Of a stretch of DNA of 64,000 nucleotides, positions 26,743 through 34,530 are shown piece after piece. Under the pieces are notes generated by a model, which was not told the origin of the DNA, ran no database searches, and worked only from the letters and a program-made list of their open reading frames with translations. The first letter of the stretch is position 1; each line of letters opens with the position of its first letter. Made by a program: the position numbers and the translations under genes. This DNA is from UBA721 sp002705165 (GTDB lineage: Bacteria > Planctomycetota > Planctomycetia > Pirellulales > Pirellulaceae). The stretch covers positions 1,240,001 through 1,304,000 of the forward strand of contig JBJLEF010000001.1 of assembly GCA_045565995.1 (NCBI GenBank), read 5' to 3'.

Positions 26743-28836
26743 CTACTTTCCGATTAAATAGGGTGCAATGGGTTTGATGAAGATGTTTCTGAATTCTGCA
26801 CCAGTGTTCCAACTGACAAAACCAAAGGGCCTGGCGGGCTCCTGTTCCCACCAGATGTCAAACTTGTGCTCTTTCGTTTTAACATTGGCATACTCCAGAT
26901 TATCAATCCAAACCTGGATCCGTTCATCACTCACCGTCAACGCGACCTTATACCAACGTTTGTCTTCCACTTCGAGATAACGCGTCGTTTCGTTTTCAAC
27001 CGCCGCCATCGTATCAATGTTCGAAAGTCCCACGACTCCACCTCCCCAACCACCAATGATCAGAGTGCAATAATTCTCATTGATAGGAAAGGTTAGTCCG
27101 CAGAAGAAATCGCTACCTTCAACCCGGCGAGCTTCAAACTCGACCTCATAGTTCATGCGGGGAAACTCTCCTTTAATGCGAATTCCGGAAGCCGGACTCC
27201 CCTTACCAAGCTTCAACACACCTTCTTCAACTTCAATAGCTCCGTGATTCTTAAAGTCATAGTCTTTCAGAGCTTCCCAGCCTGTTAAATCCTTACCATT
27301 GAACAGTGTTTGTTGGCTTCCTATAGCAGAGACACGTTTTAGTTTGGTGTAATGACTCAGCCCATAGTACGCTCGCGGAATGACTCGTTCACCTTGAATC
27401 CACTGCGTATTCATATTGGTCACAGCCTCAACAGCCCCTACCAACTCGTCGTCTTTGCATTGCAATCGAAGGCGTAACAGATGTTTCACGCGTGATGTAT
27501 CGGAGGTCTGCAAATCTCCACTGAATATGCCGGTGAGCATTCCACCGTTCAATCCAGGGTTGGTGATGACGGTCACAAGCTGCCCCTCAATCCGTGCTCG
27601 GCAATCGCCATCTCGGCCAATCCAAAGTTGTAACTGGCGAGGACCTTCATAGGTTTCAATGCGGCCGCTCCAGGTTCCAATAAAGTCGTCGCGGACTTTG
27701 AAAGCGGGGATGCTTTTACGTCGTGCAGGTAGTAGTAGGTTGGGGCGATCGTACGGATAATTGTCGAGCATTTCAGAAAGAATTTTTTTCACTGCCTGAT
27801 GCGGCAGGCTACTTTCTTTATTGCTGAGAGCAACGACGGCTAGTTTTTGTTCTGGTACAAGTGAGAGTCTGGTAGCAACCCCCGGCATGCCTCCGGTATG
27901 ACTGACAAGTTCGTAGTCACCCTTGTCCATTCGCCAACCCATGCCGTAACCGCTGCCTGGCCCGATTTCCCCGGTCGGCTCTTTCATTTGTTGTACATGC
28001 TTAGGGCTCAGTACTTCCTGAAACGCATCTCCCAGATGCAGTAAAGCAAAGAGAGCGAGGTCATACGCTGATGCATAAACTGCCGAGCCGCCATCATGAT
28101 CAAACTCATAAAGAGGAATGGCATTTCCTTGTCGATCGTACCGGACGGCAACGTTGTTTCGTTTCCCGGTCGGCAAACCAATAAAACTGTGTTTCATACC
28201 CATGGGATCAAACAGGGCTTGCTGTATGAATTCTGGATAATCTCTGCCCGACCTGCGAGCAATGATATAATCCAGAATTCCATAACCAAGGTTGCAGTAG
28301 TAATATGTTTCCCCTGGCTTGCGTGTGGCAATTCCATAATGTCTGATCGTGGTATCTCGATTTGGAACAGGGTATCCGTCGGCTTGGTAATAAAATTGAT
28401 AATGAAGTCCTAAACCCGAAGTGTGGTTTAGTAGTTGTCGGACACTAATCTCATCCGCTTCGCCAAATGGATTACGGATCTTAGCCTTGCCTAGATATTT
28501 GTTGGCTGGTTGATCGATCTCGATCTTCCCGGCTTGGGCGAGTAACTGGATGCCGGTAGCAGTGATTGGCTTGGAGATTGAAGCGATCGAGTATGCGGTA
28601 TGTTCATCGGCCTTGCGACGATTCTCTTTGTCCGCCCAGCCAAAGCCTTTCGCAAATACAATTTCACCATCTTTGACAACAGCCACCGCTAAGCCAGGGT
28701 CACCGGTGAAGTCAAGTTGTCGTTGTATCCACTCAGAGATGTCATCGAAGTCAGGTTCTTTGGCCTGTAAATTCATAGGAGACTCCAGGCTACCCAGAAG
28801 TAATACCAGGCTAATTAGCGGGATAGGGAGGCGCAT
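26743..28836 (-). CDS. Secreted serine hydrolase (class C beta-lactamase-like) fused to DUF1080
   Basis: A 697-residue protein with an N-terminal signal peptide (IPLISLVLLLGSLESPMNLQA). Residues about 30-370 are a class C beta-lactamase/penicillin-binding-type serine hydrolase with SISK (Ser86, Lys89), YCN (180-182) and a HTGG motif in place of KTG. A linker of about 130 residues resembles the C-terminal module often found after such hydrolases. The last 190 residues are a DUF1080 lectin/glucanase-like domain (LFNGKDLTGWEAL to FRNIFIKPI). Probably a secreted esterase or amidase with a glycan-binding tail; true beta-lactamase activity is not implied. Confidence 0.87.
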   Translation of the reverse strand: MRLPIPLISLVLLLGSLESPMNLQAKEPDFDDISEWIQRQLDFTGDPGLAVAVVKDGEIVFAKGFGWADKENRRKADEHTAYSIASISKPITATGIQLLAQAGKIEIDQPANKYLGKAKIRNPFGEADEISVRQLLNHTSGLGLHYQFYYQADGYPVPNRDTTIRHYGIATRKPGETYYYCNLGYGILDYIIARRSGRDYPEFIQQALFDPMGMKHSFIGLPTGKRNNVAVRYDRQGNAIPLYEFDHDGGSAVYASAYDLALFALLHLGDAFQEVLSPKHVQQMKEPTGEIGPGSGYGMGWRMDKGDYELVSHTGGMPGVATRLSLVPEQKLAVVALSNKESSLPHQAVKKILSEMLDNYPYDRPNLLLPARRKSIPAFKVRDDFIGTWSGRIETYEGPRQLQLWIGRDGDCRARIEGQLVTVITNPGLNGGMLTGIFSGDLQTSDTSRVKHLLRLRLQCKDDELVGAVEAVTNMNTQWIQGERVIPRAYYGLSHYTKLKRVSAIGSQQTLFNGKDLTGWEALKDYDFKNHGAIEVEEGVLKLGKGSPASGIRIKGEFPRMNYEVEFEARRVEGSDFFCGLTFPINENYCTLIIGGWGGGVVGLSNIDTMAAVENETTRYLEVEDKRWYKVALTVSDERIQVWIDNLEYANVKTKEHKFDIWWEQEPARPFGFVSWNTGAEFRNIFIKPIAPYLIGK

Positions 28837-28882
28837 CAGGTTTATCCTTGAAAGCCAAAAAGGGTATGAGTAATACTCGAGA

Positions 28883-29650
28883 TTATACCCTTTTAAGAAT
28901 ATAGACGACGTCTTCGGAATGATCGTCGACCTGGATAGGCTGGTTCAGGTCATAGCTAAAATCATAAGTCGCCGCGATCTCAAACTCGGGGATGCCCTTG
29001 AGCAGCTCTTCTTCAAACTGTTTCTTCGTATAAGTTCTAAAGTTGAACTCGTCGTCCAGTGTCTCGTGATTTGTTGGCGTCCAGATATCATATCGCATAT
29101 GAAAACGTTCATAACGTTGTTTTAGATTGCGATGGATCAGCCACATACTGGTTTGGACACAGAGATGCCCGCGACGAGCGATCCAGGATTCTTCTTCACT
29201 CGCTTCGCCGATCTTGGGGCTCAAATGTAACCCGAGAACATAAATCCCTCCCTTCCGAATCGCTTTAGCCATACAGACAAGATGATCACGTGCTTGATGG
29301 TGCTCCTCTAAATGCCGGAAGCTATTGATTGTATTGAAGGCAGCGCAGTATTTAGATGTCACTTTAAAGTTAGTCATATCACCAACCCACGCTGACGCTT
29401 GCAAGCCGTGTCTTTGAAGACGTTTGTTGCAGTAGTGAACGGCCTTGCTACTGAGATCGAGCCCATCCACCTGAAAGCCAGCACGCTGCAGACGAAAGAT
29501 TAACCGTCCTGTACCGCAGGCGGGTTCCAGAAGTCGTTTGGTTTCCCCGCAAACATGTTTGTTAAACACACCGGTGAGAAAATCAAACTCAGCTTTCCAG
29601 TCTGAACCATAGACCAGATCGTAATACCGAGGGTAATCGTATAGCGACAT
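28883..29650 (-). CDS. Class I SAM-dependent methyltransferase
   Basis: A 255-residue cytosolic protein with the SAM-binding core LLEPACGTGRLIFRL (motif I), then GLDLSSKAVHYC and GDMTNF. The fold matches small-molecule class I methyltransferases. It starts two bases after the stop of the GNAT gene at 29653, which itself lies 13 bases after top6A, so it should be the last gene of a topoisomerase VI-led transcript. The substrate is unknown, and nothing in the sequence shows that it acts on DNA. Confidence 0.88.
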   Translation of the reverse strand: MSLYDYPRYYDLVYGSDWKAEFDFLTGVFNKHVCGETKRLLEPACGTGRLIFRLQRAGFQVDGLDLSSKAVHYCNKRLQRHGLQASAWVGDMTNFKVTSKYCAAFNTINSFRHLEEHHQARDHLVCMAKAIRKGGIYVLGLHLSPKIGEASEEESWIARRGHLCVQTSMWLIHRNLKQRYERFHMRYDIWTPTNHETLDDEFNFRTYTKKQFEEELLKGIPEFEIAATYDFSYDLNQPIQVDDHSEDVVYILKRV

Positions 29651-29652
29651 AA

Positions 29653-30093
29653 TCAGTCGAACTTTTTGAGATCAAACGCAAACTGAATAATATCGTCACG
29701 CTGTCGAAACCCGAGGTGTTTCCAAAATTCTTTAGCTGGACAGTTGTCATTTAAAGTGAATAAAGTGACGCGTTGGATGCCTATCGTTTTGAGGTGTCTG
29801 GCACAGTGCTCCACCATCGCTCGCCCTACTCCCCGGCCACGTGCGTAGGCAGACACTGCTGCATGATACATATATCCGCGTCGGCCATCGTGCCCACAGA
29901 GAATAGCCCCTAACAGTGCATCACCTTCTTCGGCCAGAATGCTGCAGTCGGGATTGCGATCGAGGAAGGTCTGTAACTCTTCTGGTGATTCCAGCTGGCT
30001 CATGCCATCGGTGCTGCGCCAAAGCGACGTAACAAGTTCGAAGTCAGCTATGGTGAGCGGTCGTAAATCGTAGGATGGTTCAGTGGTATTCAC
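29653..30093 (-). CDS. GNAT-family N-acetyltransferase
   Basis: A 146-residue single-domain GNAT. The acetyl-CoA loop is in VSAYARGRGVGRAMVEHC (R-G-x-G-x-A type), and the C-terminal LFTLNDNCPAKEFWKHLGFRQRDD motif is typical of RimI-like or small-molecule GNATs. It is 13 bp downstream of top6A and two bases upstream of the methyltransferase gene, so it is very probably part of the same operon. Protein or small-molecule substrate cannot be decided; association with topoisomerase is by position only. Confidence 0.87.
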   Translation of the reverse strand: MNTTEPSYDLRPLTIADFELVTSLWRSTDGMSQLESPEELQTFLDRNPDCSILAEEGDALLGAILCGHDGRRGYMYHAAVSAYARGRGVGRAMVEHCARHLKTIGIQRVTLFTLNDNCPAKEFWKHLGFRQRDDIIQFAFDLKKFD

Positions 30094-30106
30094 GAAGGTA
30101 GCCAGA

Positions 30107-31261
30107 CTAGTCCAGAAAGTTGCCTTGAGCCAGTCGTTCAGGAACGTATTCCTGAGTAACGTAACTGATGTCTTTCGAAATCAAAGCTTCCACTTCGAGT
30201 TTGAAACCGTTCGATAACATTTTTTTGATTTCTGCCTGCCAACGCTTCTTCTTTTCAAACCACGGATATTTAGCAATTTGATTTGCTCGTTTGATGTCGT
30301 TATCGGATAGTTTGATAGTGACACTCGGATTCAATTCACATAGCTCATAGTCACGGCTTCGCATCCCGATGAACTTTGCACCGGGGATTGCCATCCGCCG
30401 AGATTCGTATGCCAGATTGATGGAGCCTTGCTTGATCACACTGTAGATGTAATACCCCCAAGGGTCATTATCAAGCAAACAGTAAATTGGTAGTCCGAGC
30501 TCATTATGCATTCGACTTAGCAGACGCCGCACTCCCCGAGGTGGCTGACCATTACCATGTGTCAGAATGCAATTGTGTTCTTTCCAGAATTTGTCTTCGT
30601 TAAAACGGCGCCAGACAGTATCTTTTTCGACATGCAGGATGAAATCAGCATCACAATTCACGAATTGCATCACTTCTTCTTCGACAATGGAAGGGATCGC
30701 ATAGCCTCCTGATCCCATTCGGGAGCAGTCGATTTCGTCGCCTGAGTCGATCAACTGGATATTCCCAACCATTGATCCTCGGTTGGAAGCATAGACGTGC
30801 AGTTCTTCGCGAAGGGCATTGAGTGTAACTTCAACATCTTCGATCACAGGGTCACAATCACCCTGATCATTGAATGTTTCTTCGCGTGTCCCTTCAATGG
30901 TGTGTTTGAGCAGGTAGTAGAGACCACGAATACTAGTTGTCTTGCCCTGTTCAATCAGTTCTTTACAGCCACGGCCCACCAGCAATGTTTGCATATAGGT
31001 TCGCGCCTGTGAGAGATTGAATAGCTCACGTTTGTTTTTAGAGCGTCCCATTTCAATGATTTTTTTGGTGGGGCTGTATTTCACATTTGAAAGGCTTCGT
31101 GAAGGAACTTCGAGAAACGGAGCCCGACCACGACTCGCCTGCTTGAAAACACCATCGGCCATTCCTACCAAGGCGTTCAGTGTCTTCTTATCTTTGGCAG
31201 TCAACTTGGCTTTGCGGGCCTGTTGTGCAGGTGTTGGTTTTTTTGCCTTTTTCTTTGCCAT
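30107..31261 (-). CDS. top6A: DNA topoisomerase VI subunit A (Spo11-like)
   Basis: The DNA-cleaving subunit of type IIB topoisomerase, 384 residues, close to archaeal lengths. A Lys-rich N-terminal tail is followed by a winged-helix region with SIRGLYYLLKHT, in which Tyr116 matches the catalytic Tyr of Top6A/Spo11. The Toprim domain follows, with the metal Glu in ILHVEKDTVW and acidic DNDPWG. The B subunit is encoded 46 bp upstream, the B-then-A order usual in archaea. Type IIB enzymes are sporadic in bacteria. A GNAT gene begins 13 bp downstream. The identification is strong from motifs. Confidence 0.93.
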   Translation of the reverse strand: MAKKKAKKPTPAQQARKAKLTAKDKKTLNALVGMADGVFKQASRGRAPFLEVPSRSLSNVKYSPTKKIIEMGRSKNKRELFNLSQARTYMQTLLVGRGCKELIEQGKTTSIRGLYYLLKHTIEGTREETFNDQGDCDPVIEDVEVTLNALREELHVYASNRGSMVGNIQLIDSGDEIDCSRMGSGGYAIPSIVEEEVMQFVNCDADFILHVEKDTVWRRFNEDKFWKEHNCILTHGNGQPPRGVRRLLSRMHNELGLPIYCLLDNDPWGYYIYSVIKQGSINLAYESRRMAIPGAKFIGMRSRDYELCELNPSVTIKLSDNDIKRANQIAKYPWFEKKKRWQAEIKKMLSNGFKLEVEALISKDISYVTQEYVPERLAQGNFLD

Positions 31262-31307
31262 TTCTTACCTTTGCCGGTGTATGAATTCGCCTGCGGACGT
31301 TGCTTGG

Positions 31308-33389
31308 TTAAAACAGTTTTTTCTGAGGAGCGACTTTATCAAGCTGTTCAGTTAGCTCGCCTACCGGATCGTCCTCAATGATTAAGACGTTAGCACCGTA
31401 GTCTTCCGCCCTAATCTTGTTTCCGCGATCGTCAAGTTTGGTATCTGCCTCCTTCGTGACCCGTTTGGCCACACGGGTCAGGTGGTTATAGATCTCGTTC
31501 TTGTCGCAACCATTGAGGTCGGATACGGCCTGTGCGACTTCACCGAGATAACGGACGAACACATTTCGTCGTTCGCCTTCTTTTTTCACCTGCTGGCGTC
31601 GACGGAGGAACATGCCAAGTTTTCGCCCGACTGTTTGTAGCCCTAAGCGAATTTCTTTCTGAATTTCGTCATAATGAGCGATCGCCTCTTTTGACTCACT
31701 GGTAAACGGCACCCAAACACTCGCAACATGAACCAACACACGTACTGGACCGGAGGGTAAATTACTACGTGACTGAGACAAGCCGTAGCTTCTCCAGTTC
31801 ATTTTCATAACGGTTTGCGTGATGGCACAGTCCCGCATCTTGAACTGGAGTGGCACTCGGTTGGCATAACGCAGAATCTGCATGGACTGGCCGTCAGAAA
31901 CGTTTACATTTTTCATTGAGTCATGCAGCCGTTCAAGCTCGGCCTGATTTAGTTTGGAAGGAGATTGCCGACTGCCAAACTCACCCGCTTTCATGATTTT
32001 GTCAGCTGAGTCAGATCCTAATCCGTCAAAGGTGTTCATTAGGAATTGGCGTAATGTACGGGCATCCGTTTCTTCGATGAGTCGTTCAAGCAATTCAATG
32101 GAGACTTTCTGAGCCGCATTGTGACCACCATAGGCCAATGAACATTCGATTTGGAATGGGTTACCGCGGTAGACCGAAGGCGGTCTTGTCGCTGCCACAT
32201 AGAATTCACCGGGCACAACCTGATGTAACCCTTTAAGCAGCAGTTCTTCCCCAATAGGAGCAATACAGTCTGTGCTGGGAGCTTTGATTTTCGTTTTCTG
32301 AATTGCCTTGTAGATTTTATCCGCCTCGTCGCGACTGATCTTTTTGACGCCACTACGAGTGCTTACATCTGCAGCTTCACAGATGCGACGTGCGACCGCA
32401 GGGCTTACGCGACTGAAGCTGGAAGTCAGGAATTGTGTGATGGTTCCCTCCTTCATCTCTTTGAGCATGGTGACCAGTCGGCCTAGTTCCACACCATAGG
32501 GATGCGGCTTGATTTCTTTAGCCTCCGGAGGCAATTGCTCTGTGCTGCGTGCATACGTGTGTAACACCCCTTCCGGATCCGTGTAATGCAAGGTGACGTG
32601 AGGGTTAGCAATTGCCGTCATTTCCAGATATTCATCCACGCTACCCCGGCCACGTTGGTATTTGGCTTCAATCTCGAGTGTGACCCGTGTTCCGCTGCGA
32701 ACTTCGACTGGATCCGGTGCTTCTTCACCCTCTCCGACTTCCGGCACCGGGTAGAAAGCCTGCCATTCAATATTTTTCTTCTCCATGATCACGCGACCTT
32801 TTTCCCCGGCAGGGATATCGAGTCCGTCTCCGCGATTATTGAGAATCTGTGGGTTGTTGGTTTTTGTATCGATCTGCAGTTCGTAATAGTGAGCAGGTTT
32901 TCGGATAGAGAGTTTGGAGACAATTTTGACCGGCTTTCCGGTTGTCAGCATTCCGTACATGCCGGCGGCACTAATCCCAATCCCTTGCTGTCCGCGACTC
33001 ATGCGTAAGCGATGGAACTTGGAGCCATAGAGAAGCTTCCCGAAGATAAGCGGGATTTGCTTTTTTAAAATCCCGGGCCCGTTGTCCTGAATGGAGACCT
33101 TGTATCGATCTGGTTCTGTTTGAGTGATATTCACCCAGATGTCTGGGGCAATTCCCGCCTCTTCACAGGCGTCGAGTGAGTTATCAACCGCTTCTTTAAC
33201 GGTTGTTAGTAACGCTTTGCGTGGGTTGTCAAACCCTAGAAGATGTCGGTTTTTGGCAAAAAACTCACTGACAGAAATAGAGCGCTGCTTGGCGGCCATC
33301 GCCTTAGCGGTAGTTCGTCGCGGTTTATTTTTTCTGTTTGGTTTACCAGCCAATGGTGGTGCACTCCCTTTGCAACACGGTGACTCCAT
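31308..33389 (-). CDS. top6B: DNA topoisomerase VI subunit B
   Basis: The ATPase subunit, 693 residues. The GHKL fold shows SVSEFFAKNRHLLGF, the Mg-binding KEAVDNSLDACEEAG, DNGPGI and RGQQGIGISAAGMYG. A helix-two-turn-helix region with FLTSSFSRVSPAVARRI and the transducer domain follow. The annotated ATG at 33389 adds a basic tail of 30 residues; an internal Met (33299, MAAKQRSISVSEFF) is an equally good start. A TATAAT-like box lies upstream at 33452. Together with top6A it should form an A2B2 enzyme that relaxes or decatenates DNA using ATP. Confidence 0.93.
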   Translation of the reverse strand: MESPCCKGSAPPLAGKPNRKNKPRRTTAKAMAAKQRSISVSEFFAKNRHLLGFDNPRKALLTTVKEAVDNSLDACEEAGIAPDIWVNITQTEPDRYKVSIQDNGPGILKKQIPLIFGKLLYGSKFHRLRMSRGQQGIGISAAGMYGMLTTGKPVKIVSKLSIRKPAHYYELQIDTKTNNPQILNNRGDGLDIPAGEKGRVIMEKKNIEWQAFYPVPEVGEGEEAPDPVEVRSGTRVTLEIEAKYQRGRGSVDEYLEMTAIANPHVTLHYTDPEGVLHTYARSTEQLPPEAKEIKPHPYGVELGRLVTMLKEMKEGTITQFLTSSFSRVSPAVARRICEAADVSTRSGVKKISRDEADKIYKAIQKTKIKAPSTDCIAPIGEELLLKGLHQVVPGEFYVAATRPPSVYRGNPFQIECSLAYGGHNAAQKVSIELLERLIEETDARTLRQFLMNTFDGLGSDSADKIMKAGEFGSRQSPSKLNQAELERLHDSMKNVNVSDGQSMQILRYANRVPLQFKMRDCAITQTVMKMNWRSYGLSQSRSNLPSGPVRVLVHVASVWVPFTSESKEAIAHYDEIQKEIRLGLQTVGRKLGMFLRRRQQVKKEGERRNVFVRYLGEVAQAVSDLNGCDKNEIYNHLTRVAKRVTKEADTKLDDRGNKIRAEDYGANVLIIEDDPVGELTEQLDKVAPQKKLF

Positions 33390-33451
33390 TCGGTTTCATG
33401 ACTGCCTAACGGTTGTATGAATAAGGCCGACGGCAGTGTTAAAGATTGACG

Positions 33452-33457
33452 ATTATA
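33452..33457 (-). promoter_or_regulatory. Candidate -10 box for the topoisomerase VI operon
   Basis: On the minus strand this reads TATAAT, a perfect -10 hexamer 62 bp before the ATG at 33389. The hexamer 17 bp further upstream (TGTTAT) is a weak -35. No other strong promoter-like sequence is seen before top6B. It would drive top6B, top6A and the two genes behind them. Confidence 0.35.
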
Positions 33458-33618
33458 GCGGTTATCTTGGTTTCATAACAGTTGAGTCTATAAAACGAGT
33501 GCCTCGCCCGGTGAAACGCTAACAAAGGGAATGGTTTTATCGACAAATATTCGTCCAGACAATTCGAGAATACCGATTTAGAGTAAAGAGGTAATAGGAT
33601 TTCCGTGTAGCGTGTTGG

Positions 33619-33657
33619 CAGCACGGATTTTTGTAGTGCTGACTTCTCCATGAAGTC
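33619..33657 (+). promoter_or_regulatory. Paired hairpins in leader of small secreted-protein gene
   Basis: Two adjoining inverted repeats lie just upstream of the gene at 33679: CAGCAC with GTGCTG (33619-33641, 11-base loop) and GACTTC with GAAGTC (33641-33657, five-base loop), sharing one base. A ribosome site AAGGAG follows at 33666-33671. A different pairing, CGTG (33611) with CACG (33622), would compete with the first stem, so the leader could switch shape. No known riboswitch is recognised. Confidence 0.35.
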
Positions 33658-33678
33658 GGACCAATAAGGAGTCAAATG

Positions 33679-34095
33679 ATGGCTAAGTTGAAGATCGTTG
33701 CGGGTATTGTATTTTCAGTGTTGTTTTTGTTGCCAGGGGTCGTAGTCGAAGCTGCTGGGCCAAAACTCAAGCTTAATCGTAAGAATACGCCGGCCAAAGC
33801 GACAGCAGCTCCGAAAGAGCCAGCCGTCCTAAAGCAGGCTCCAGCGGCCGCGCCCATACAGGGAGTTCCCGCTAACCCGCGTCTCTTCTACAATTACTAC
33901 AGTCCTACCCAAGGTGGCGGAATTCCCACCGTAATTTACCCAGCTCCTAGACAGGTACCGCTGAGCATAGGGCATACTTACAACACATATCAACCATTGA
34001 TGCCACATGAGTTTATGTACCGCCATAACCGTAGTTACCACAACTACTATCCCAACGGTGCTGGTTTTACGAGAACGTTTATTCGTTATCGATAA
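33679..34095 (+). CDS. Small secreted Tyr/Pro-rich protein
   Basis: A protein of about 138 residues with a signal peptide (KLKIVAGIVFSVLFLLPGVVVEA). The mature part starts Lys/Ala/Pro-rich (NRKNTPAKATAAPKEP) and ends rich in Tyr, Asn and His (TYNTYQ, RSYHNYYPNG, TRTFIRYR). I prefer the second ATG (33679) to the one at 33676 because AAGGAG then sits seven bases away. No family is recognised. It lies 45 bp upstream of another small secreted protein. Such small exported proteins are frequent in planctomycetes and may be structural envelope parts; that is inference. Confidence 0.72.
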   Translation: MAKLKIVAGIVFSVLFLLPGVVVEAAGPKLKLNRKNTPAKATAAPKEPAVLKQAPAAAPIQGVPANPRLFYNYYSPTQGGGIPTVIYPAPRQVPLSIGHTYNTYQPLMPHEFMYRHNRSYHNYYPNGAGFTRTFIRYR

Positions 34096-34140
34096 GCCTC
34101 CGAGAGCTTGTGCGGCTGAAACTTCATCAGGAATGTACAA

Positions 34141-34524
34141 ATGCACAAGCAATCTAAATTCTGGCTCGGCGTATGCTTGGCCATCTTTTTCAGTGTCTTC
34201 GCCCTAGAGTCCGAAGCAGAAGCTGGTCGTCGTAACCGTATCATGCAATCATGGGAACGACAGCAGGCCAACCAAACTCCATGGAATGGGGCTTACGGTC
34301 ACCAAACTACGGGTGCACCAATCGCTCTGATCGTCCCCCCCACGGCACGCACGATGCGAGTTTTCAACTGGGGTGTTTCCGGGAATACAATTTCGCCGAT
34401 CCATCACCAGTACAGCCTCAACCCGACCACGAATAACGCTGGTCGAGGGCCTTTTATGAAGACTCCGATGTATCCCAGTAGCACCCGTCAGTTTGGAGTT
34501 TATTATATCCGAGGACCTTGGTAG
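34141..34524 (+). CDS. Small secreted protein
   Basis: A 127-residue protein with a signal peptide (FWLGVCLAIFFSVFALESEAEA) followed by a basic stretch (GRRNRIMQSWERQ) and a Gly/Asn/Pro-rich mature part ending in YYIRGPW. A ribosome site (CAGGA) lies nine bases before the ATG. It shares size, signal and aromatic C-terminus with its upstream neighbour but no clear sequence identity. No family is recognised. Its stop is only six bases from the stop of the convergent esterase gene, so there is no room for a terminator between them. Confidence 0.72.
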   Translation: MHKQSKFWLGVCLAIFFSVFALESEAEAGRRNRIMQSWERQQANQTPWNGAYGHQTTGAPIALIVPPTARTMRVFNWGVSGNTISPIHHQYSLNPTTNNAGRGPFMKTPMYPSSTRQFGVYYIRGPW

Positions 34525-34530
34525 GGAATC

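Noticed and set aside
32586..33008. 140-codon plus-strand frame opposite top6B
   Set aside because: Top6B motifs on the other strand cover the same bases; the frame has no recognisable domain.
33439..33675. 78-codon open frame on the minus strand upstream of top6B
   Set aside because: Composition is not protein-like, it has no start signal, and it overlaps the candidate -10 box and the leader hairpins of the neighbouring gene.
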